Below, in pieces: positions 1-10,200 of a stretch of 13,293 bases of DNA. Both the position numbers and the translations under genes were made by a program. The stretch is from Ichthyophonus hoferi. Lineage: Eukaryota > Opisthokonta > Ichthyosporea > Ichthyophonida > Ichthyophonidae. The notes beneath the pieces are model-generated. The model did no database searches. It was given only the letters and a program-made list of their open reading frames with translations, and had not been told where the DNA came from. Location of the stretch: positions 41,862 through 55,154 of the forward strand of contig NAOQ01000320.1 of NCBI GenBank assembly GCA_002751075.1, written 5' to 3'. Every line of letters starts with the position of its first letter. Positions within the stretch are counted from its first letter, which is position 1.

Positions 1-9
1 ATATATATA

Positions 10-11
10 TG

Positions 12-43
<32 letters not shown>

Positions 44-70
44 CATATATACATACATACATACATACTA
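10..70 (+). repeat. (CATA)n tetranucleotide array in intron before exon 1
   Basis: Nearly pure CATA units broken by ATATATA. The bases that follow (ACTAACT) may be the branch site of this intron. Confidence 0.9.
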
Positions 71-85
71 ACTGGTTGCATGTAG

Positions 86-148
86 TTAGAGATGGCTGAA
101 GAGGATCTTCAAGATTTACAACAAGTATTAATGGAGACCAGGGCACAG
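86..148 (+). CDS. TPR: TPR exon 1 in window (residues 1-21)
   Basis: Reads LEMAEEDLQDLQQVLMETRAQ... as coiled coil from acceptor TGTAG to donor GTAAAG, phase 0 at both ends. The ATG at 92 could look like a start, but the acceptor before it and the length expected upstream in TPR (about 300 residues) make an internal exon likelier. An alternative acceptor AG at 88-89 would change the frame. Skipping it (63 nt) would keep frame. Confidence 0.68.
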
Positions 149-3100
149 GTAAAGGTTATAGGGTGTATATGTATATATGTATGTATATATGTGTGTATGT
201 ATGTATGCAAGTGTATATGTGTATATGTATGTATGTATGTATGCACATATATATCTTTATATTGTAATGCATTACAATGTATTACAATACAATCCAACAC
301 TATATTTATCTATTTATATCTATCTAAGAAACCCTTTATCTATATATATTGCCACAGGGAGCCATCCAATTAGAAACCTTCCAGAGAGAACAGGAAACAT
401 TGATGGATGAGAAAGAAGAATTAGAAATGAAGGTGAACGATTTGACCAATGAGTTGTCGGTAAGTAGGGCATATGATAGGAGGTTATATATAGACTAACA
501 ACCTATTATAGCATATGAATATTATTATAATTATACCCTAACCTATTATGGCGCGTATGTATATTATTGTGGTTGTAATCAAGCTTATTATAATATATGT
601 ATATTGTTATAATTGTAATATTAGCCTACCAGTGCTGCATATTATTATTATTATAATCTAACTTATTATAGTGTATGTATGCTGTTATAATTATAGTATT
701 AGCCTATCATAATATATATATTGTAATAATTATTGTCTAAACTATCATAGTATTTGTATATAATCATAATTATAATTATAATTTTAGATACAATATTAAC
801 CAAACATTGCTTACCTGCAGGCAGTTGAAGATGCCTTGAAGGCAAACCTAATACAAGTAGGACTATATATGGTTATAGTTAAATATCTATATATAGAATA
901 TCTAGCTATGCTTTATAATTTATATTCCTGTATATAGCTATACATATATTCATATCTATAATTCCATTCTATTGTATATCATTTCCCTATTAATATCTGC
1001 TATGCATGAATCATAAACTACACATACTATATATATATATATATTACATACACTATTTAAATTTTTTATACCTTTTCACGAATTGAGGTTTTTCCTGTTT
1101 TATAATTTAAAGCGTTTTTACTGATTAGTCGTAATTGGTGTTCACACAGTCATTAGGTACACAGCCTTTTCTTTTTTGATTTGTAGAGGCATATTTATTT
1201 ATTTATTTTATTGGTAGTTTTATATTTTATTGGATGCTAAGAAATTAAACATTGATTGATGCAATTAACTAGTAAGGATTTTTTTAATTAGAGAAGAATT
1301 AATTAATCGATTAATTTAATTATTGATTAAATAATCTTTCAGTTATTTTGGTTGGATGGTTATTTAATTAATTACCAGTTGATAGGACAATAGATGGTAC
1401 ACGGTATTATCTATATCTCTAATCTTATAGCCTCTTTCTATTACCTTTCAATTTATAGGAAGATAAAACACTGGCCCTGGATGAGGCTGCAGCACAGGCT
1501 ATGACTGAAGAAGGTAATATGATTGGAGAAATATATAGATACAAGTATTATTATTAGTAGGTATGTATAGATATATATGTTATACAATGAACTGCATAGG
1601 AAAATTTCATACTACTATATATATGCATATATGCATATAGAATAGAGATATATTGTACTATATTATACTATATTATACTATATTATACTATATTATACTA
1701 TATTATACTATATTATACTATATTATACTATATTATACTATATATACTATGTCCAATTATCTCTAAGCTATCCTAACTTATTGCCTTGCCCTATTATAAT
1801 TTAATGCAGCTATTTGTTTGAGTACCCTTTACGTTAAAAGGACAGGAGCAGAGAAACTGGCAGAAAGTTACAGGTATATACTATACTATACTATACTTTA
1901 CTATACTATACTATTCTATTCTATACTATACTATACTGTACTGTACCATTCTATACTATACCATACTATACTATATTATACTATACTATATTATACTATA
2001 CCCTACTTTACTATACTATACTACACTATGCTACATATTTTAATATACTATACTATACTATACTATCTTATCCTATCCCATCCTATCCTATCCTATCCTA
2101 TCCTGTCCTCTATATCCTTATACCTCTATCTTATTACTACAGATTGAAATACGAAGAGAAAGACAAGGATTACGAAGCCTTGAAAAAAGAATTTGAAAAC
2201 ATTAAACCTATATGGATAGGGTGGAAGAGGGAGAGGGAGGAATTTAAGAAGGTACGTCATTATGACGATAGTTGGGGGACATCATACTAATACTACCTAT
2301 AATAGGATAATATGGCTAATCTCATATAGTATAACCGATTTACCCGAAGGAAAGCACGCTACATAGAGAGACATCTAATTTAATTTACTTGTTACCAATA
2401 TAGAAAAGTTGCTAAAATTAATTGAAGTGAATTTAAACAATTAGATAGTTGTAATTACTTATGTCATTGTCAATGCCTTTCTTTTTTTCTTATACATCCG
2501 TATAAGAATGAAGACACACTACATAAAGAGACGATCAATCAATGAGTTAATTAGTCAATTAATTTCATGTTCAATTAACTATAATTAATGAACTTACTAC
2601 CTTTATTTTGTACATCCTCTGCTCAATTAGTTATTTTATTAATTAACTCATTACTAATATGGTTTTCTTTCAAACATACAGATGTATGAGCGTGAAAGCG
2701 CACTTCACAAAGAGACGACTAATCAATTGGTATCCTTGGAATCTGAATTGGCCCGAGCCAACCTTAATAACGCTACCCTTCGCGACCAATTGGAACACAA
2801 GGATAGAATATATGAACAGGTCACTAGAGAGGTATGTATATATATATGTATAGATGTATTTATGTATATATATGCATGTGTAATAGTATGTATGGTGGTA
2901 TTTATAATGGTATATATATATTAGTATATGCAAGTAATTCTATATTATTAACCATGGCTAAATTTTCAGTGCGATTATATTCTGTCCTTTTGATTAGCTT
3001 AGCTATTAACCTTACATACCGCACGTATAGTATGGCGACGTTAATTTTAAATATCTTTAATATTTTAATTATAGCCTAAGGTTGACAATGTGTAAGTATA

Positions 3101-4202
3101 CCAAAATGGTTATTATTACGTCAATATTACCTATTATAGCATAAACTTTTTCTAGTAATAGTAGATTTGGGTATAAGTTGTACATAGTTTATATTAACCA
3201 AATTAATTAATTGTAAAGTTCAAATCATTATATTACTGTGTCCTATTGGGCAATACATTTTAAAATTTATTTTAAGTTTATTTTAAACCATGAACAGCAA
3301 TCTTTATTAATCCAATCTATTTTAAAGTATAATAATAATATTAGCAATATATGAAATTTTAATTTAAATCTAATTATACTATTGGTATGTCTCCCACACT
3401 ATAATTGGTTAATTAATTCTATGGTTAGCTAATCTATTCTATAGTTAGTAATTTTTTCCAATGCCAATTGGTTTTAACCAATGCACTGGTGTATATGATT
3501 GTGTAAATATGCTCATATTTGCGTCATTATTACCTTATATGGTACTAACCAATTAGGGTGTAGTGTATTTTTAGATTGCCGACCATTATAATTATATCTT
3601 TACTTTGTCATGATATACTATTATTACTTTACATAATACTAACCAATGAGGGGGGGGGTATTTTTAGATTGCCGATCGCCGTCAAGGTGTGGCAGGATTA
3701 TTACTGAGAATAGAGGAATTACAAGGGCGACCTAGTACTAATAGGAGGGTAGGTATAGAATAGTATGGTATATATATCGTATTACTCGTACAACATTGTG
3801 TACACAGATTGATCTTCCTTTGTGTTCTATATATGGTATATCAACGTTGCATCTATGTCATATGATTGGAATACCAATAGAATGTAGATTAGATCTCTGA
3901 TTGTTGCTATGCAGGTGGATGATCATCCCCAAGCTATCCGCAATATCGCTACTCTATTGGAGCAAAATCAGACCATGAAAAATGAAATAAAGTAGGTTAA
4001 TGCAGTGTTTATTCTTTTGCATTTTAAAAAAGAAATTTATTTTTTAAAAAGCGATTATGACAGGAGATATATCACGCACTACGTCTGTGTCATAGGTAGA
4101 TATCTTTAGATGTATACAGAGAAACAGATCATTATTAGGAGGGTGGCCTTACAAAAGATAGGTATGAACATATATATTACTGTATATGTATTTGTATTTG
4201 TA

Positions 4203-4236
<34 letters not shown>

Positions 4237-7200
4237 AATACGTATATGTATATGTATCTGTATCTGTATCTGTATATATTTATGTATATATATACACAGT
4301 TATAAAAACACCCGTATACACAATACACTATATACTTTTATATATACTCTCTTTTTCTTAATTTAATTGGCTTTATTCGCCTTTAATTAATAGGTCATTG
4401 AATGAGCAAATGGAAATGCTGTATGGCCCTGGGGCTATTATACCCGCCAATCAAATGAGAGAACTTGAAAGCGATTTAATTAAGGTACGTATACCTTATA
4501 TACCTTATGTATTCACATATAATATAATATTATGTATTATTATATTAAGATATTAAAATTTTATTTTCTTTCCCCCAATGTAATCCAACAGTTAAGAAAT
4601 GAGCGGGAAAGACAGACTAAAAGCTACAACCAATTACATGAGAACTTTAAAGCTATTAGCCACTTATATGCTGAAGCGGTAGGAAGCAGTAAGGTTAATC
4701 AAGCTATGCCATTGGCTCTCCCGTCGCCACCTGGTTCGTACCCTCCAATTATGCTCAACTATTATATTATATTGTATTATACTATAATGTACTATATTTT
4801 AATATAGTACAGGTTAGTATATTAGTATCGTATAGTATACTAAACTCTACTACACTGTACTCTACTATAATATAATATAATATACTATACTATACTGTAC
4901 TATACTGTACTGTACTATATTTTACTATACTATACTGTACTATACTGGACTGTACTATATTATACTATACTATATTATACTATACTATACTGTACTATAC
5001 TACTCTGTACTATATGATACTAATACATATATACACACAGTACGACAAGGTAGTGTAGGTGGAGATGATTCTTTAGATATATTGTCCAATAAGAATCATC
5101 CTACCAGTTCAAACTCGATGATGATTGGTGAACTCAATCGCCAAATAGGAGCTTTGGAAGCCCAATTGCAACAGGCAAAGGAAGATGTTTCATTGGCTGA
5201 GGACAGATTAGCTCGGTAGGTATATGATACCGGATATAATGTATAGGGTATGATATATATTGTATAGGGTATATGGTATAGAGTAGTGTATAATATGTGT
5301 ACATATAACTATTTATTACTTCACCTTCCTAATATGGTTATTCCAGGAGTCAATCAGATGCAAAGACAGTTGATGTTGCACGGGCAGAGGCATTACAATT
5401 GGCTACAGATAGACAGATGGTATGTATAATATAATATATAGTAGAATATAGTATAGTATAATACAGTATAGTTTATTACAGTATAGTATAGTATAGTATA
5501 GTATAGTATAGTATAGTATAGTATAGTATAGTATACTCAACTATACTATCTATTATCCCTATACCATTTCTAGGAAATCATTCAGCTTTCTGCCCAAGCC
5601 AAAAGCCTCCAGTCTCAACTAGAACAGCTTCAGAAGGAACTACAGGCCCAGCATACCTTACGCACTGCTATAGTATGTTACTGTATTGAATTGTATTGTA
5701 TTATATTGTATTATGTTGTGTTGTAGTGTATTGTATAGTGTTAAGGTATATTATAATACATTATATTAAATGATATTGTATTCTATTAGTTTACATTATA
5801 TTACCATATCCTAATACCTACATTTATAGGAGAACCAGTGCCATGTCTTCCAATCGAAATGTGAGAAGCTGGGTGAACACTTAGCCAATGCAAACCATTC
5901 CTTAAGTCTGGCTGAGGAGGTGAAGAAAAACGATGACGCCACTATGGTCAAAAAGGGTAATGGCATTGCTATATGTAGTCAGTCATATTTATATAAATTG
6001 GGATAGTAATTCGATCTAATGCACTCCCCTATTTGCTCTATTATATGATATGGTATACTTATGAAACATTATTTAAATATAGCTTAGCATATATATATAT
6101 ATATATATACTGTAATTTTATATACAGTACCTGAACCCAATCTACTAGTTCAATTCTTTCTTTTTGTGGCACAAAAATAGGAAATCTTGTTTTTTATTTT
6201 AGAATTTTTAATTAACCCTTAATATGGCCTGGCTACTACATTCAGATCAACAAGTTAGCCTTTTACAAAATGATATAGTACAACTTAAAACTGATCTACG
6301 GGAGATAACGGAAAGAGAGACCACTCTCAAACAGGAGCATTTAGAAATGGTGAAAGAAAAGGAAATGATTCAGGTAGGACTTAATTGATCAATTAATTAA
6401 TTAATTAGGGAGCCTCTAGAATAGAACTGGGGTGTAGCCGGGTGGGGGTATATATTGTGGGTAATTAGTTAATTTGTAATTAATGATTAATTGGTGATTA
6501 CTTAGTGACTCATTAGTGAGCATCTAAATATGACTAAGGTGCAGAGGAGTAAGGGAATATATGAGAGATGATTTAATTGACTAATTAATGAGTTTCAACT
6601 ATGATCTGATTGAGGTAAGGAGGGATGGGTATAAGTGACGCTAATTAATGATTTAATTGGTAGTTTAATGAGTTCTAGTGATAGAATAGTTAGTTGATCA
6701 ATTCTCGTGTGCCTGAGTCTATGCATATATATATGTGTGTGTGTTCAGCTTTAATAGGAGAGTATTTCTTTTAAAAAATAAAAATAAAATAACTCTCTTG
6801 GTAATTTCATTATCTAAAATTAATTTTCCTGGGAATTTGCTAATTTGAAATTAAATGGTATTTGTAGATGTGGTTATATATACCCAATCATATTTAAGTT
6901 GTAATTATCTTATAATTATTTTTCCCAGGCTACCGTTGATGGTAAATGTGCTCTCCTCCGAGCTGAGATAGATAGATTGGTAAGTAAAATTTATTTTATT
7001 TATTTCATTTTTATTCTTATTGTTATTTTTTTAGTATTTGTATTTCCTTTTATGTTATGTTCTCATACTATATTGTAATTTAAATTTTAGGACCAATTAT
7101 TGTACCGTATAACACATTTTCTAACTCTTCCTTCGTATGTAAAAAGGTACATTAATTTTAATACTCCTAACAAAGCCAGTAATAAATAAGAAAATTTTAA

Positions 7201-10200
7201 TCAATTTAAATTAAAATCATCAATCGATGAAAAATATCCTTTAAAATCGAAGTATTCATTGATCCTAATATTTTCAACACCTAATAATAAGCAATAATTG
7301 TATTAACAAACCAATCAAAAGTGACTATTAAAATTTGATTTATCCCCCCTCCTCCCCTCCCTTAACAGCAACACCAATTAACTTCCGAGAAGGAGCGCTT
7401 AAAGACGTCAGAATCGCGTCAGAGCGATCTAGAGGACCAACTAAGAAGAGTTCAGCGGGAAAGTCAAATCGCATTGGATGCTTTTAATAATCGATTGGCG
7501 AATGAGGTAGAAATCTCTCATAGTGTTGGTTTTGAGATAGATATAGATTTATCTGCTTCTCGATCTATTTATTGAACTTGTTACTAATTTATGTTAATTT
7601 ATATTATATTATATTATTTATTTATGCATTTGTTTTGTTTTTTCTCTGTCTCTACTCTATCTACTCCTTATTTTGCACACATCTATCCTCTATATACCTA
7701 TAACCATTTTCTTACAAAGCCTCACCCTCCCTCTCCCTCCCTCTCCACCCATCTCTATATAGGGCAATCTCCGTCTACAAGCTGAAAACAAACACACTTT
7801 ATCTGAATCGCAATTGGTTATTACTAGGCAACAACAATTAAATACTCAAAGCCTATTGGACAATCTTAAGGAGATCATGGGAACTATGGCTGGGATTCAA
7901 TCAAATAAAGAGGTATAGTCTACATATGGACGTGATATTACTATGTATTGCATATAGGCTATATGTAATCGAGATAAAAAGAGGAATAGATAGAAATTAC
8001 TGTATGTGTATATATATATTCATGTGGTTTATAATGTAACTGTAATTTATTCATGTGTACAATTGTATGTATGTTATATATATTATATACCTATATATTC
8101 CTATTACACAAACTAATGCATGATAAAGACCCTATCAGTGCGCAGTCTACAACAACAGTTAGCCAATAAGGAACAAGAGATTAAAGAGCTAGACTGTAAG
8201 TTGGAGGGGAAAAATACAGAAATTCGTAATTTAGAGGTAGGTTACTATATATGGGTATATATGGTATATGATGATGCTATTATACTATTATACTTCTATA
8301 CTATTTTACTATTGTAGTATTATACTATTATATTATTATACTACTATATTATTATACTATTATACTATCATATTATTGTACTATTATACTACTATACTAT
8401 TATATTATTATATTATTATACTATTATACTATTATACTAACTTACTATCCCATGTACTACGCTGCACCATTATACACTTCTATATACATACAGTCTCGTA
8501 TGGTAGAAATGGAATCTTATAGTTCAGCCTTCAACCAATCACATGATACTTATAAAGCAGCTAAGGAGAGCGAAGTAAAGGTAAGCTTTATGCTTTTATT
8601 TATTATATGGTATAGTATGGTATAGTATTGTATTGTATTTTATTGTGTTGTGTTTTAATATACTTTTTTATTGGCGAATATGTCACCATATTTTAATCTA
8701 AGCTAATTCATTTTAATATACTTTAATATTCTCGTCTATTTTTATATATATTTTAAATTGTAAATTTTAGGGGGGATAAGATTGGGAATGAAAGTTGTGC
8801 TTTAGTAAATTTTACTATTTTAAAATATATTTTATTATACGTTATTCAATTTTATTTTATTTGATTATACATTATTATTATTTATTATACTTTATCACTA
8901 ACATGTTATTTGGGGTTAATAGGATCTAGAAATGAAGGTACAAGATATGTTAAATCAGATTAACGATCTAACCAGTGAGAAAACCGATTTGTTGGCTGCT
9001 AAAAATGATCTTGAAGCCAATGCTCTTACTTGTGCTACAGAGTGGAAGGTATGTATTGGTTTATTTTAAAACTATTGTATTATTTTCTATATTATGTTGT
9101 ATTATATTATACATGTATATATATTTACATTAAGACAGCTGATTCATTACTATTTAATGAACTAAACCAATGGAAATAAGTGACCTCATTGCTAATAATT
9201 AACTAAACTAATAGGAACTAGAGACCTCATTACGACGTGAAATTGATCATCACATTAAGAACACGGAAGCACTGCAAACACGATTGGATGAAGTCATGCA
9301 AGATGCCCTAACTAGGGTATGTATATATACTATTTATGGTAGGTATGCATACTATATAAAGATACATTTACTGAAAATGTTAAAATCACTACCCATCTAC
9401 TTGTTTATAGCAGTACAATTACACGTATTATTGACCAATGATGCAATATTGTGTAGTACTATATAAGGGTTGTATATTACGTCACATAAAACATCACCTT
9501 TTATTGCCTTATAGGGGCAGCGTATTTCTATATAACAACCCTGATATTATCATATAAAACAATATTGTATATTACCATGTAAGAGCACTATGTATTTCCG
9601 TATATGGGCCATGCATGATGTCATATTAACGTCATACCTATGCAGACGACTGAACTACAAAGTCTAACAGAGAGACATGAGTTAGATCTAACAGCCCATG
9701 CTAATGACCTAGCGGGTAGGTATAAAGAGATTGGATTGTATGATTGGAGGATATTATGGCTAAATATAGTTTGTTTTATTTGCATAGAAGTATATATATA
9801 TATATATTATTACGATTATTACTACCACTACTATGACTATTATTATTATTATTATATTGCATCATTTTATTAATCCATTTTATCTTCCTCTAACTATCCA
9901 ATCATTTTCAGCTCTTAGTGTTGTTCGGGAATCCTTAGCCAATAAGAAAGAAGAGTACGCTGCGATTAAGCTCCAATATGCCAAGTCTCAACAGGAAATT
10001 AGGTAAGGTGATAGGAGAATATGTATAGATGTACGTCACTATTCTATTTCTATTGGCCATTAGCTATTACTATACTATATATAGTTTATCTTAAAAATCT
10101 TTTATAACGCATTTTAAACTACAGTATATAAATTTAAACTTGCATAAGTGGTCTGATTGAATAATACAGACATTTAAATTTAAAAAATTATTTTTATTTA

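Larger units (their letters stand above)
2832..3667 (+). other. Intron 7, 836 bp, largest in window
   Basis: Opens with a GTATATATATG-type run (to about 2880). Middle part is AT-rich with a short hairpin (ATTGGTT/AACCAAT, 3467-3482) among repeated CCAAT words. The 3' end carries the exon 8 border duplication. No extra exon with valid phase and no transposon ends seen. Confidence 0.6.

Noticed and set aside
92-94. ATG at 92 as the true start of the gene
   Set aside because: A spliceable acceptor precedes it, the frame is open upstream to 86, and TPR homologues have several hundred residues before this region.
109-300. Minus-strand open frame of about 63 codons
   Set aside because: Tyr/His/Ile/Thr low-complexity product of the GTAT microsatellite.
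2670-2933. Minus-strand open frame over exon 7
   Set aside because: Antisense shadow of exon 7 plus microsatellite; no splice or start support.
3467-3482. Inverted CCAAT-type hairpin in intron 7 as a MITE end
   Set aside because: No second terminal repeat, no target-site duplication and no element body found.
3846-3925. Possible border copy before exon 9 (GTTGC-ATCTATG versus GTTGCTATGCAG)
   Set aside because: Needs a gap and matches only in short words; not above AT-rich background by eye.
6820-6945. Possible border copy before exon 17 (TTTTCCTGGGAATTTGC versus TTTTTCCCAGGCTACCG)
   Set aside because: Similarity too short and interrupted to claim.
7091-7146. Exon-like stretch DQLLYRITHFLTLPS in intron 17 with acceptor TTTTAG
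   Set aside because: Either possible donor gives 44 or 56 nt, which breaks the phase 0 to 0 join of exons 17 and 18.
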